Below, in pieces: positions 26,651-35,907 of a DNA stretch of 64,000 nt. The position numbers were made by a program, and so were the translations under genes. The stretch comes from Bradyrhizobium diazoefficiens (GTDB lineage Bacteria > Pseudomonadota > Alphaproteobacteria > Rhizobiales > Xanthobacteraceae). The notes beneath the pieces are model-generated. The model was not told the DNA's origin. It saw only the letters and a program-made list of their open reading frames with translations, and ran no database searches. The stretch spans positions 930,001-994,000 of the forward strand of contig NZ_JAENXS010000002.1 of assembly GCF_016612535.1 (NCBI RefSeq), given 5' to 3'. How positions within the stretch are numbered: position 1 is the stretch's first letter; the number at the start of each line of letters is the position of its first letter.

Positions 26651-28051
26651 GTGAGTCGTTCGAGTGTCGTCCCATTCGTCTCGGCAGGAATGCTGGCCCC
26701 GAAAAAGCGGGACCATCTACTTGCGCGCCGTCAACTATACCTGAACTACGGCGCCCTCTCGTTGGCAACTAAGCTAAACCTGGCAGGCCACGATACAGTT
26801 CTCGTGCATGGCGAGCACCGTTCACCGACGGAAATTCTCGAGACTTTACGCGCAGCGGATAAGTTTCCATCCAAATACCCGCTCATGCTTTCGATACCTA
26901 GTTATTACGCGCTCCCTTGGGCTCGGGAGTTCTGCAAACTTGCAAAGAGCGCATATCCCGACAGCAAGATTGTTGTAGGCGGCCGCTGGGTCGTTGGCCC
27001 TGACCCTGAATGGTTCCAGACGATGGTGCCCGAAGCAGATCAAGTGGTCCTTGGCTTGGGAGAGCCTATCATCGAGAGCCTTCTGACCTCGGATGCATCC
27101 GTCCACCAAAGATCAATCGCGCCCACACCAAGTTACACTCTCGACCACCTGTTGGTCGAAGGCCATGCCGCGTATCAACCCAGCATCGAGGCTTCCCGAG
27201 GGTGTGGCATGGGGTGCCAGTTCTGCGAGGAACGCGATATCCCGCTTGAACGGCTGCGCCCGCCGGAAGCCATCGCCCGGTCCATGGCGCTTGTCCAAGA
27301 GCAGTACGGAGGCTCCGAGATCCACCCCTATATGCAGGCGTCGCTATTCGCACCAAACCGAAGTTGGGCAGATCGACTCGCGGAGGAGACTGCTAAACAG
27401 GGAAGATTGGGTATCAATTGGCGTACCGAGACCCGCGTAGACACTTTGAGGCCAGGGGCGGTCGCATCGCTGGCGAGTGCCGGCCTTAAGGTGGTCGATC
27501 TCGGACTGGAGACCGCCTCTCCGACGCAAATCCTAGCGATGAATAAATCCAAGCGCCCGGATCAATACCTCAAAAGCGCTTCAGAACTCTTGAGCTCGTG
27601 CCGAGACAACGGTGTCATGGTGAAGGTGAACGTCCTCTTGTACGCTGGGGAAACAGAGCAGACGCTGGCCGAGACGAGAGCATGGCTGGATAACCATGCG
27701 GAGAGCATCAGGGGGGTCTCGGTCGGACCGGTTATTGCATACGGCCCACCAAGAACAGCGGGCATATTGCTTGATGAGTGGGCAGAACACGGCGCTCGGC
27801 CAGTGGATCCGCGAAGCGCCTTTGAGAGCGGAATCACCACGATGCACCTCAGTCGCGACTTCGATGCTGCGTCCGCAGAACGCATTAGCCTCGAACTGTC
27901 GAGACGGTACATGGACGCCGACGCTTATTTCGACCTCAAGGGTTTTTCCTATTACCCGAGGGGTTACACACGAGCGCAGTTCGATCAGGATACGCATTCT
28001 TCCGATCCAGTTACACTTCCATTCGAAATAGCGCCGAGAACCGCAGCCTGA
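26651..28051 (+). CDS. Radical SAM enzyme with N-terminal B12-binding-like domain
   Basis: A 466-residue protein. About residues 30-150 form a Rossmann-type B12-binding-like domain (LNYGALSLATKLNLAGHD, then VGGRWVVGPDPEW), but the cobalamin His motif D-x-H-x-x-G is not evident. The radical SAM core starts near residue 180 with the cluster motif C-x3-C-x2-C in SRGCGMGCQFCEE and continues to about 400. GTG 26651 is chosen because AGAGGT lies 8 bases upstream; the frame is open back to 26555 but that part reads as non-coding. The divergent neighbour, 47 bases away, is the kinase-like gene. The region has lower GC than surroundings, suggesting horizontal gain. Product unknown. Confidence 0.87.
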   Translation: MSRSSVVPFVSAGMLAPKKRDHLLARRQLYLNYGALSLATKLNLAGHDTVLVHGEHRSPTEILETLRAADKFPSKYPLMLSIPSYYALPWAREFCKLAKSAYPDSKIVVGGRWVVGPDPEWFQTMVPEADQVVLGLGEPIIESLLTSDASVHQRSIAPTPSYTLDHLLVEGHAAYQPSIEASRGCGMGCQFCEERDIPLERLRPPEAIARSMALVQEQYGGSEIHPYMQASLFAPNRSWADRLAEETAKQGRLGINWRTETRVDTLRPGAVASLASAGLKVVDLGLETASPTQILAMNKSKRPDQYLKSASELLSSCRDNGVMVKVNVLLYAGETEQTLAETRAWLDNHAESIRGVSVGPVIAYGPPRTAGILLDEWAEHGARPVDPRSAFESGITTMHLSRDFDAASAERISLELSRRYMDADAYFDLKGFSYYPRGYTRAQFDQDTHSSDPVTLPFEIAPRTAA

Positions 28052-28111
28052 GCGTTGGCAGATGAGCCCGCGCGTAGCAAGACTGCTCTCATGCTTCAGA
28101 ACGACGACGCG

Positions 28112-29107
28112 CTATTCGACCACCCGATCGGCGCGTGCAAGCAGCACGGGCGGCACGTCGACGCCGAGCGCCTTGGCCGTCTTCAGGTTGATGACCAGCT
28201 CGTAACGGCGGGGCGCCTGGATCGGCAGATCGCGCGGCGAGGCACCTTTTAGAATGCGATCGATGTAGTCGACGGGTGCGCTGACAAGTTCGTTCCAGAC
28301 GAAGGTGTACGACATCAGCGCTCCGCCATCGACGGCGCCAAGCACCGAATTCAGCGCGGGCACGCGAAAACGGGCGCATTGGGCGACGATGTGGTCGCGA
28401 TGCCCGTTCGTGAAGGGTTCGGGGATGACGAGCAGGCTGCTGTTCTGCGCACGGCCGAGCGCCTCGAGCTGAGCTTCGGTTTCGCCGTCATTGTGAGTCC
28501 GCATCTCGACCACCTCGATTCCGGACGCAGCGTCCCTGGCGGCGGCGACAAGGCCGGGCGCATAGGGCGCGGTATCCGGATTGAAGAGGATGGCCACGCG
28601 GGCGAGCTTCGGATCGAGCTCGCGCAACAGCTCCATCCATTTGCCGCCGATCGCGAAATCCCAGGTGACGAAGCCTGTCACATTGCCGCCGGGATGGCCG
28701 AGGCTTTCGGCAAGCTTGAATCCGACCGGATCAATCACCTGGGTAAACACGACGGGAATCGTTGTGGTCTGCTGACGCAGCGCGAGCGTCGCCGGCAGGC
28801 CCTGGGCATAGATCACCTCGGGCGCCAGCGCGACGAGCTCCGCAGCGGAGGCGCGCGTGTTGGCAAGATCGGACAGCGCGCCGCCGAAGCGGTACTCGAT
28901 GTGAACATTGCCGTCCTCGACCCAGCCCGCCTTGCCCATGGCCTCACGGAACGGCTTGAGAAAGGCGCCCGCCACCGGCACGTCGATATTTGCAGCAAGA
29001 CCGACGAGCACGCCCACGCGGCGCGGCGGTTTGGACTGTTGCCCGCGCCCCGCCGACGGCACCACAGCAGCGGCCGTCAATCCTGCCATGAATTCGCGAC
29101 GTCTCAT
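28112..29107 (-). CDS. ABC transporter substrate-binding protein (ABC_sub_bind type)
   Basis: A 331-residue periplasmic binding protein of the type found in large numbers in Bradyrhizobium. ATG 29107 starts MRRREFMAG, a Tat-like twin-arginine N-terminus, followed by a hydrophobic stretch ending near GRGQQ. The body has the repeated form RVGVLVGLAANIDV, VIYAQGLPATLALRQ, IPVVFTQVIDPVG, and the C-terminal NLKTAKALGVDVPP, typical of the family. There is no transporter permease or ATPase next to it, so it is an orphan binding protein. The ligand is unknown. It is divergent from the methyltransferase gene with about 200 bases between. Confidence 0.9.
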   Translation of the reverse strand: MRRREFMAGLTAAAVVPSAGRGQQSKPPRRVGVLVGLAANIDVPVAGAFLKPFREAMGKAGWVEDGNVHIEYRFGGALSDLANTRASAAELVALAPEVIYAQGLPATLALRQQTTTIPVVFTQVIDPVGFKLAESLGHPGGNVTGFVTWDFAIGGKWMELLRELDPKLARVAILFNPDTAPYAPGLVAAARDAASGIEVVEMRTHNDGETEAQLEALGRAQNSSLLVIPEPFTNGHRDHIVAQCARFRVPALNSVLGAVDGGALMSYTFVWNELVSAPVDYIDRILKGASPRDLPIQAPRRYELVINLKTAKALGVDVPPVLLARADRVVE

Positions 29108-29307
29108 GCCTGCCCCCGGCCTCAATGCCGGCAGCCTAACCGTCGAAGCGTGGCCTTGGTAGGTACAAGCGAGGCCTCGAATTGGAAAAGTCCGGACGAC
29201 GAAGCCGCGCACGAATTGCCCGTGCAGTTTCCGGCCGTTTCGTATTAAGCTCGATCGTCATTGTACGACCAGCATTTCAGCGCGAAGACATTTAAGGGAG
29301 GCCTCAC

Positions 29308-30096
29308 TTGTCGTCACCGGAACCCATCAAATTCACCGACGGCGCGGCCTACGAGCGCTTCATGGCGCCCTGGAGCCGGTCGGCCGGGGCTCTCTTCCTC
29401 GACTGGCTTGCGGTGGGACCGGGTCTGGCGTGGGCGGACGTCGGTTGCGGCAACGGCGCGTTTACCGAGATGATCCTCGCCAGATCCGCACCCGCGCATA
29501 TCAGCGCGATCGATCCATCCGACGCGCAGATTGCGACAGCGCGCCAGAAAATATCGGCAAAGCAGGTCGAGCTCTCGGTCGGCGACGCGATGGCGCTGCC
29601 CTACGACAGCGCGCGCTTCGACGCCGCCGTGATGGCATTGGTTCTGTTTTTCGTCCCCGATCCGCACAAGGGTGCCGCCGAATTGCTGCGCGTGACCAAG
29701 CCCGGCGGCATGGTCGCGTCCTACACCTGGGACGTCATGCGCGGCGGCACGCCGACGCAACATTTGTGGGAGGAGATTGACGCCACGGGCAAACCGGCGG
29801 CGCGCCCCCCAAGTGCGGATGTCTCGCGTTTCGCAGCTCTCAAGGCACTTTGGGCGGAGCTGGGCATCCGCGATGTCGAAACTCGCGAGCTTGTCGTCGA
29901 ACGAACCTTCGCTGACTTCGACGATTATTGGCTGTCCATGGTCGTGAGCAGCCCGAGCGGAATCGTGGGAAAGCTGTCGGATGCGGAAAGCGCGGAGCTG
30001 AAGCGCCGGCTGCGGGACAGACTGCCGGCAAGCGCAACGGGAGAGATCACGGTTCACGCCTGGGCGACGGCGATCAAGGGACGCAAAGCCGCTTGA
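29308..30096 (+). CDS. Class I SAM-dependent methyltransferase
   Basis: A 262-residue small-molecule-type methyltransferase, TTG start at 29308 with AGGGAGG about 7 bases upstream. SAM motifs: motif I WADVGCGNGAF near residue 47, the acidic motif II ISAIDPSD near 72, a post-I strand VELSVGDAMALP, motif of the UbiE/Methyltransf_11 type ALVLFFVPDPHKGAAELLRV near 110-130, then LKPGG-like TKPGGMVASY. The acceptor is not predictable. It stands alone, convergent with the lipoprotein gene 11 bases downstream. Confidence 0.92.
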   Translation: MSSPEPIKFTDGAAYERFMAPWSRSAGALFLDWLAVGPGLAWADVGCGNGAFTEMILARSAPAHISAIDPSDAQIATARQKISAKQVELSVGDAMALPYDSARFDAAVMALVLFFVPDPHKGAAELLRVTKPGGMVASYTWDVMRGGTPTQHLWEEIDATGKPAARPPSADVSRFAALKALWAELGIRDVETRELVVERTFADFDDYWLSMVVSSPSGIVGKLSDAESAELKRRLRDRLPASATGEITVHAWATAIKGRKAA

Positions 30097-30107
30097 AGCG
30101 CGGCGCC

Positions 30108-30647
30108 TTAGGTCGCCGCCTTCTTCTTCGCCTTCGCCTTCGGCTTCACCGGCTTCGGAACGACCGGCGGCTCCGGGGAGCCTTCGATCGCGGAGAGCCG
30201 TCCGGATGTGAACGTGTAGATGCCCGCGCGGGGACCGGTCGTCCACGTCACCACCGCAACACGACGGCCGGCGGCATCACTGGAGAGATTGACGTTCGAG
30301 GGCGCGCCGATGCCGCGCACCACGTCGCATTCGGTGTGGCCGAGCGCGACCGTGCCGCCCGTGGGCGCGGGCGCCGTGGTCGATGCGTTGGCGTCGGCAG
30401 GTCCCGGCGGCGGCGCCATGCCGGGGCATGCGCCGTCGGCGCTGACGAGATCCTCGGCCCCGACCGGCTTGTCGGGCGTCAGCGGCGGCGATTCGATCGA
30501 GATGTTCTTGATGAACAGGCGGCTCGGCTTGTTGAACCATTCGGCGTCTTTCGACAGCAGATCGGTCCCGCCCGAGCAACCCGCGATCAGCGGCGCGACA
30601 GCGGCCAACGCAATTATGAGCGACTTTGGAAGCTTTTGATGTCGCAC
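30108..30647 (-). CDS. Hypothetical lipoprotein with lysine-rich tail
   Basis: An envelope protein of about 179 residues. The lipobox LIAGC lies after a short hydrophobic signal, so Cys is lipidated and the protein is membrane anchored. A short serine/proline section with a conserved-looking core (CDVVRGIGAPSNVNLSSDAAG, VVTWTTGPRAGIYTFTSGRL) resembles an outer-membrane assembly lipoprotein fold of the SmpA/BamE kind, but this is only an impression. The C-terminus is Pro/Lys/Ala rich (PKPVKPKAKAKKKAAT). Start GTG 30647 is chosen, with GTG 30665 as alternative. Confidence 0.82.
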   Translation of the reverse strand: MRHQKLPKSLIIALAAVAPLIAGCSGGTDLLSKDAEWFNKPSRLFIKNISIESPPLTPDKPVGAEDLVSADGACPGMAPPPGPADANASTTAPAPTGGTVALGHTECDVVRGIGAPSNVNLSSDAAGRRVAVVTWTTGPRAGIYTFTSGRLSAIEGSPEPPVVPKPVKPKAKAKKKAAT

Positions 30648-30773
30648 GATAACCAAATTCCCCACGTCAAGGAGCAGCCCTAAGCGATTGTCCCAACATC
30701 ACTTTGCGGCACGAAGGTGGCCGAAGCCAGTTTGGCTGCGAAAGTCCAATTTATCATTAATTGCAGACGGCTG

Positions 30774-31226
30774 CTAATTTCGCCGCTGCCACCGGCCCCG
30801 TTCGTCGGCCTGCCAATAGGTGACCTCAAATCCACGCGTCTTGCAATCCGTCCAGGTGCTGCGGGCAGCCCCAAGTGCATCCGGATCGTCGCCGTTGAAC
30901 AGCAGCACCACACGCTCATAGTCCTGTACGTCCTGCGGCAACGCGGCGTTGTCGACCAGGAAGCGGACATTGGCACCGTTCGGATTGTCCGCCTCGATCG
31001 CCAGCACGATCGGCTGGTCGGCAACATCGTTCACGCGCCATGTCGCGTGCGGCAGGAAGGACTCGTCGCGATAGGTCCACAGCTGCGCGTCCAGCGCATC
31101 GGCGCGCTCCGGCGAGGTCGACTGCACCACGACGCGCCAGCCACGCTCGAGCGATTTCTCGAGAAGCGACGGCAAGACGTTCTCAACCGTCATGTTTTGC
31201 AGATGGTAGAACAGCACCTCAGTCAT
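30774..31226 (-). CDS. holC: DNA polymerase III subunit chi
   Basis: Clamp-loader accessory subunit that contacts SSB at the replication fork. 150 residues, family length. Recognisable parts: EVLFYHLQNMTVENVLPSLLEKSLERGWRV-type N-terminus (first residues), then the SPERADALDAQLWTYRDESFLPH segment and QPIVLAIEADNPNGANV, closing with RWQRRN. It is 6 bases downstream of pepA on the same strand; the pepA-holC pairing is widely conserved and is seen also in E. coli. Confidence 0.95.
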   Translation of the reverse strand: MTEVLFYHLQNMTVENVLPSLLEKSLERGWRVVVQSTSPERADALDAQLWTYRDESFLPHATWRVNDVADQPIVLAIEADNPNGANVRFLVDNAALPQDVQDYERVVLLFNGDDPDALGAARSTWTDCKTRGFEVTYWQADERGRWQRRN

Positions 31227-31232
31227 TTTGCG

Positions 31233-32732
31233 TCATTTGCGCTCGTAATGATCTGCCACCAGACGATCCAGCAGACGGACGCCATAGCCTGAACCCCAGC
31301 TCTGGTTGATGTCGGTCTTCGGCGCGCCCATGGCGGTGCCGGCGATATCGAGATGCGCCCACGGCGTGCCGTCGACAAAGCGCTGCAGGAACTGCGCCGC
31401 AGTGATCGAGCCGCCGTGCCGGCCGCCGGTGTTCTTCATGTCCGCGAATTGGGAATCGATCAGCTTGTCGTATTCGGGGCCGAGCGGCAGGCGCCAGACC
31501 TTCTCGCCGCTCTCGATGCCGGCGGCGAGCAGGCGCTCGGCGAGTTCGTCATTGTTGGAGAACATGCCGGCATGATCGGTGCCAAGCGCGACCACGATCG
31601 CCCCGGTCAGGGTCGCCAGATCCACCATGAATTTCGGCTTGGTCTTCTTGGCCACGTACCAGAGCACGTCGGCCAGCACGAGGCGGCCTTCCGCGTCGGT
31701 GTTGATGATCTCGATGGTCTGGCCCGACATCGAGGTGACGATGTCGCCCGGCCGCTGCGCCTTGCCGTCGGGCATGTTCTCGACCAGGCCGATGGCGCCG
31801 ACGACGTTGACCTTGGCCTTGCGCGCTGCGAGCGCGTGCATCAGGCCGACGACGCAGGCAGCCCCGCCCATGTCGCCCTTCATGTCTTCCATGCTGCCGG
31901 CCGGCTTGATCGAGATGCCGCCGGTATCGAAGCAGACGCCCTTGCCGACGAAGGCGACCGGCGACTCGCCCTTCTTGGCCCCGTCCCAGCGCATGATCAC
32001 GGTGCGGCTCGGCCGCGCCGAGCCCTGGCCGACGCCGAGCAGCGCGCCCATGCCGAGCTTCTGCATCGCCTTGACGTCGAGCACCTCGATCTTGACGCCG
32101 AGCTTGCGAAGCAGGCCTGCGCGGCGCGCGAACTCCTCGGGGAACAGCACGTTCGGCGGCTCGTTGACGAGGTCGCGCGCGATGATGACGCCCTCGACGA
32201 CCGCGCCGGCGGCGGCAAAGGCCTTCTTCGCCGCAGCCGCGTCGCCGACCGCGAGCGAGACATCGGCGCGCAGCGCGCCCTCCTCGCCATCCTTCTTCTT
32301 GGTCTTGTAGCGATCGAACTTGTAGGCGCGCAGCCGCAGGCCCGAGGCGATCGCAACCGCCCGCTCGCTGGTCATGGCGCCATCAGGAAGCTCCGCCATG
32401 ATGGTCATGGCCGCGGAACCCGCCTTGAGCTTGCTGGCGGCCATGCCGCCGAATTTGAGGAAATCGCTGCCCTTCAGGCTTGATGCCTTGCCGGTCCCGA
32501 TCACGATCAGGCGCTCGGCCTTCAGGCCTTCCGGGGCGAGGATATCCAGGGCGGCGCCGCTTTTACCTTTGAAGGAGGCGGCGGCCGCCGCTCGCTTCAC
32601 AAGCTCGCCCGCCCCGCCGAGCGCCTTGGCCGTCGCCGGGCCGACCTTCAGAGCCTCGTCACAGAACACGACCAGGATGCCACGGGCGGCAGCAGAGAGC
32701 GGGACGAAGCCGACCTTGATGGCATCGGACAT
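31233..32732 (-). CDS. pepA: Leucyl aminopeptidase (cytosol aminopeptidase, M17)
   Basis: A dizinc or dimanganese exopeptidase; 499 residues, standard length. The N-terminal alpha/beta domain is followed from about residue 170 by the catalytic domain. Metal-site motifs: [19 protein letters not shown] near residue 265, MKGDMGGAA near 290, and the signature [10 protein letters not shown] near 350 containing the catalytic acidic residues and Arg. The start ATG 32732 opens the pepA-holC operon. In E. coli pepA also binds DNA and its divergent neighbour is lptF; here a three-gene cassette separates them. Confidence 0.97.
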   Translation of the reverse strand: MSDAIKVGFVPLSAAARGILVVFCDEALKVGPATAKALGGAGELVKRAAAAASFKGKSGAALDILAPEGLKAERLIVIGTGKASSLKGSDFLKFGGMAASKLKAGSAAMTIMAELPDGAMTSERAVAIASGLRLRAYKFDRYKTKKKDGEEGALRADVSLAVGDAAAAKKAFAAAGAVVEGVIIARDLVNEPPNVLFPEEFARRAGLLRKLGVKIEVLDVKAMQKLGMGALLGVGQGSARPSRTVIMRWDGAKKGESPVAFVGKGVCFDTGGISIKPAGSMEDMKGDMGGAACVVGLMHALAARKAKVNVVGAIGLVENMPDGKAQRPGDIVTSMSGQTIEIINTDAEGRLVLADVLWYVAKKTKPKFMVDLATLTGAIVVALGTDHAGMFSNNDELAERLLAAGIESGEKVWRLPLGPEYDKLIDSQFADMKNTGGRHGGSITAAQFLQRFVDGTPWAHLDIAGTAMGAPKTDINQSWGSGYGVRLLDRLVADHYERK

Positions 32733-33045
32733 GGGTAACTCCTCGAAAGCATGGGCTTTTTGCCGATTAACCGATACGGCCGGAAGCCGGACCTGAACGG
32801 CGATTCACTCGTCGTCCCTCACTATGGGCCAGGGACGCGGTCAATGCCAAGCACCGCCCGTGGCAAGGACGCTCCCTGTTGACGGAGCATCGTCAACTCG
32901 CGAGCAGCGCCAGGTAGATTACCTGGTCGGCCGTACTCTTCGTGGTTTGCTCAGTTGAAAGCGAATCCCAGCCAGATGCGCATGAGGTCCAGCTGCCTTT
33001 ATCGGTCGATGGCACCGACAGCGCCCGCGGGGCTCACGACCGGGG
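32733..33045. other. Intergenic region, pepA promoter side; short palindrome
   Basis: 313 bases with no gene that I can support. It lies between the pepA start (minus strand) and the ECF sigma-factor stop (minus strand). One perfect palindrome, CCAGGTA-GAT-TACCTGG, is present at 32910-32926. It is not followed by a T-run, so it is not a typical terminator. It may be a protein site or a chance structure. Confidence 0.4.
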
Positions 33046-33939
33046 TCATTCCAGGATGACGATCTCCGCGCCGTCGAGCACATACGGCGCATAGCGAAAA
33101 TCACGGATCGTCGCGAGGCGCTCTTTCGTCCATTGCAACAGCACGAAATAAGCTGCCCTGCGGTGCGGGTCGTCCGGATTGCAAACCAGGATAGCCGGGC
33201 GCCGGTCGACAAAGCCGGCCACCAGTCGCCAGTCCGTCACGCGCGAATAGTTGCTGAAATAGTTCGAGACCTGGCGGCGCCCGTTCAGCTTGCTTCGGTT
33301 GACGAGCTCGAGCCGCACCTCGTCGGCCAGCATGTCGCGGACCGCATCGAAATCGCGAGCGTTAAAGCGGTCCACATACGCGCTCAGCAAAGCGCGTTCG
33401 CCGTCGGCGAGGCTTGGCAATCGCGCGTCATCGGGCTGTTCTGACAATCCCTGTAGCCGGCCCCGCCCTCGGTGCAGCGATGCTTTAACGGCCGGAACCG
33501 TCATCTGGGTGATGACGGAGATCTCCTCGAGCGAATAACCAAGGACATCCATCAGTACGACGCTGGACCGCTGCGCGGCCGGCAACTGCATGAAGATTCG
33601 CATGCTAGCGGCCGTGGCAAGCCGGCTGTCGGCTGCCGCCATGTCAGCAATCATGTCGAGATCCTCGTCGGAATGGGCTGCCCGATGTCTGGCCCGGCGG
33701 CGCAGGAAATCCAGCGCCACATTATGAGCGATCCGGAACAGCCAAGCTTCGGGAATTGCAAGTGACTCAATCTCGTCACGCGCTTCCAGGGCTTTCAAGA
33801 TGGTTTCCTGCACGACGTCCTCGCCGTCGATCACCGAGCCGGTCATTCGCGCGCAATAGCGATGCAGCTTCGGCCGAAGCGCAGCCAGGATCTGGCCGAA
33901 CGCCGCATGCGGCTCTCCTTGGTTCATCCTGTCATTCAC
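33046..33939 (-). CDS. ECF-type RNA polymerase sigma factor with C-terminal SnoaL-like domain
   Basis: A 297-residue group 4 sigma factor. Sigma-2 region: LHRYCARMTGSVIDGEDVVQETILKALEARD; sigma-4 region: LPAAQRSSVVLMDVLGYSLEEIS, with the recognition helix TVPAVKASLHRGRGRL. From about residue 175 an NTF2/SnoaL-like domain follows (LLSAYVDRFNARDFDAVRDML), as in ECF families that carry a fused C-terminal regulator instead of a separate anti-sigma factor. GTG 33939 is preferred over ATG 33927, which has no suitably spaced ribosome site; GAGGAAG lies about 10 bases before the GTG. It is divergent from an exporter gene, its likely target. The long reading-frame extension upstream is non-coding. Confidence 0.9.
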   Translation of the reverse strand: MNDRMNQGEPHAAFGQILAALRPKLHRYCARMTGSVIDGEDVVQETILKALEARDEIESLAIPEAWLFRIAHNVALDFLRRRARHRAAHSDEDLDMIADMAAADSRLATAASMRIFMQLPAAQRSSVVLMDVLGYSLEEISVITQMTVPAVKASLHRGRGRLQGLSEQPDDARLPSLADGERALLSAYVDRFNARDFDAVRDMLADEVRLELVNRSKLNGRRQVSNYFSNYSRVTDWRLVAGFVDRRPAILVCNPDDPHRRAAYFVLLQWTKERLATIRDFRYAPYVLDGAEIVILE

Positions 33940-34117
33940 ATCCAACCACTTCCTCGCTTGAGCATAGCATCTCGGGCGAACAATCCCCGGTGTGGGCGCG
34001 CTCCACTCGGAAGACGTTCCGGGGAGCGCAAAAGATTCACCCGCCGAACAATTTTTTATCCGGCGAATCCTTCGAGGCCGCCCGGTCGTCTTACGGGATG
34101 CAAACTGGAGAACCGCC

Positions 34118-35536
34118 ATGACACAAGCATCGACGACACCCGCCGGACCAGCCATAAGGACCTGGGTCCTTGTCTTGACGTCCATCGCTTCGTTCATGGT
34201 GGCGCTCGATGCCCTGGTTGTCACCACCGCATTGACCGCGATCCGCCTCGATCTTGACGCCTCGATTGAGGCGCTGCAATGGACCGTCAACGCCTATGGC
34301 CTGAGCTTTGCGGCGCTGTTGTTGACCGGCGCGGCACTGGGCGACCGATTCGGACGCCGACGCATGTTTGCGGCTGGGCTCGCCCTCTTTCTCGTCGCGT
34401 CGGCCGCCTGTGCGCTTTCAAGCTCCGCCAGCTCGCTGATCGCGGCCCGTGCCTTGCAGGGCGCAGGCGCCGCGCTGGTCATGCCGCTTGCAATGGCGTT
34501 ACTGAGTTCAGCATTTCCGCGCGAGATGCGCGCAAAGGCGCTCGGCGTCTTCGGCAGCATCACGGGGCTTGCCTTGATTGCGGGCCCGATTGTCGGCGGC
34601 GCAATTGCCTCCGGTTTTGCCTGGCAATGGATCTTCTGGCTCAATTTGCCCATCGGCCTTGTCGCTCTCCTGCTCGTGTACCGAAAAATCGAGGAGAGCC
34701 ACGGAGCGGACGCGAAGCTCGACGGTCTGGGTCTCGTGCTGGCTACGAGCGCCATGTTCGCGCTGATCTGGGGATTGATGCACGCTAATTCCGCCGGCTG
34801 GGGGAGCGCGGAAGTTGTGGTCGCATTGATCTCTGGCCTGACACTCTGCGCGATCTTCGTCGAATATGAACGGCGCGAGGCGGCGCCGATGCTGCCGATG
34901 CGGCTCTTCGCGTCGACCGGTTTTCTTGCCGGCAACGCGGTCAGCTTTGCACTCTATGCCTCGATGTATGGCGTCCTTTTTTTCCTGCCGCAGTTCCTGC
35001 AGACTGCGCAGGGCAATAATCCGCTCGGCGTCGGCTTGAAATTGCTGCCGTGGACTGCGACACTCTTCGTCTTCGCGCCACTCGGCGGAGCACTGGTCAA
35101 TCGGGTCGGCGAACGGCCGCTTGTCGTTGGCGGCCTCCTGTTGCAGGCGATTGGCTTTGCATGGATCGCACAGCGCGCAACACCCTCGTTGTCGTATGTC
35201 GAGATCGCCGCCCCGCTGATTCTCGCGGGCGCTGGCGTGTCTATGGCAATGCCGGCCGCGCAACACGCGGTGTTGAGCTCGGTCGCGCCGACCGAGATCG
35301 GTAAGGCGTCGGGCGTCTTCAACATGCTGCGCTATTTCGGGGGCGCCTTTGGCGTCGCGGCGCTGGGAGCAGCCTTTGCGGCCGCGGGAAACTTCGGCTC
35401 CCCGGAGCGTTTCACGGCGGGGTTTATTCCTGCAATCACCGTGGCAGCAATCTTTTCGCTCATGGGTTCCGTGGCCGGAACGTGGCTGCCTTCGCGATAC
35501 TCGCAAACAATCGCCTCAGTCCGCCGCAGTGCCTGA
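34118..35536 (+). CDS. MFS drug-exporter type transporter (EmrB/QacA, DHA2)
   Basis: A proton-coupled exporter of 472 residues with about 14 membrane segments. Family motifs: GDRFGRRRMF (motif A between TM2 and TM3), ALDALVVTTALTAI near TM1 typical of DHA2, RALQGAGAALVMPLAMALL (motif B) and the GPIVGGAIA stretch of motif C. ATG 34118 has CTGGAG about 9 bases upstream. It is divergent from the ECF sigma gene by 178 bases and followed 38 bases later by a small monooxygenase-like gene; the three probably form one regulated unit. Substrate unknown. Confidence 0.93.
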   Translation: MTQASTTPAGPAIRTWVLVLTSIASFMVALDALVVTTALTAIRLDLDASIEALQWTVNAYGLSFAALLLTGAALGDRFGRRRMFAAGLALFLVASAACALSSSASSLIAARALQGAGAALVMPLAMALLSSAFPREMRAKALGVFGSITGLALIAGPIVGGAIASGFAWQWIFWLNLPIGLVALLLVYRKIEESHGADAKLDGLGLVLATSAMFALIWGLMHANSAGWGSAEVVVALISGLTLCAIFVEYERREAAPMLPMRLFASTGFLAGNAVSFALYASMYGVLFFLPQFLQTAQGNNPLGVGLKLLPWTATLFVFAPLGGALVNRVGERPLVVGGLLLQAIGFAWIAQRATPSLSYVEIAAPLILAGAGVSMAMPAAQHAVLSSVAPTEIGKASGVFNMLRYFGGAFGVAALGAAFAAAGNFGSPERFTAGFIPAITVAAIFSLMGSVAGTWLPSRYSQTIASVRRSA

Positions 35537-35574
35537 CAACATCGAGAGCCTCCACGATCGAACAGGAGAACAAC

Positions 35575-35907
35575 ATGAAAGTGAATCTCGTCCAATATTC
35601 GGTGCGGCCGGACTACGTGGAGCAAAACAAGCTCAACATCGAGGCGGTCATGCGCGAGTTGCGCTCGATCGGTCATGACGGCGTCGAATACGCGGTCTAT
35701 CTCCGGCCAGACGGCCGTACCTTTATGCATTTCGTGCGTCAGAGTACGGTCGAAGCGGAGCATTATCCAACGTCGCTCGAGTCGTTTCGAGTCTTTCAGG
35801 CGCAGCTCAGGCCGAATCTTAAAGCGGCACCGACGGTAGAAGCACTTACCCTGGTTGATTTGTTTGCGCCGGGCGCCGAGCGGGACGCGCAAGCTCGAAC
35901 GCCGTAA
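35575..35907 (+). CDS. Small dimeric alpha/beta-barrel-type protein, antibiotic-monooxygenase-like
   Basis: A 110-residue protein with the beta-alpha-beta plan of the small dimeric alpha/beta-barrel (antibiotic biosynthesis monooxygenase/EthD-like) superfamily: strand VNLVQYSVRP, helix NKLNIEAVMRELRSI, strand VEYAVYLRPDGRTFMHFVRQ, later helix SFRVFQAQLRPNL. AGGAGAA lies about 6 bases before ATG 35575. It is the last gene of the exporter unit. Its activity cannot be assigned from sequence; quinone or small-ligand modification is a class-level guess. Confidence 0.8.
   Translation: MKVNLVQYSVRPDYVEQNKLNIEAVMRELRSIGHDGVEYAVYLRPDGRTFMHFVRQSTVEAEHYPTSLESFRVFQAQLRPNLKAAPTVEALTLVDLFAPGAERDAQARTP

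Noticed and set aside
26604..26768. Longer N-terminus for the kinase-like gene
   Set aside because: TTG 26603 has a strong ribosome site and places the P-loop at the usual distance from the start; the longer form overlaps the neighbour.
26651..28051. Viperin-type radical SAM
   Set aside because: The cysteine motif and N-terminal Rossmann-like domain fit B12-type radical SAM proteins and not the viperin C-N-Y/x-x-C form.
33940..34290. Upstream extension of the ECF sigma frame to 34290
   Set aside because: It runs across the divergent promoter region and the start of the exporter gene; no conserved sequence is there.
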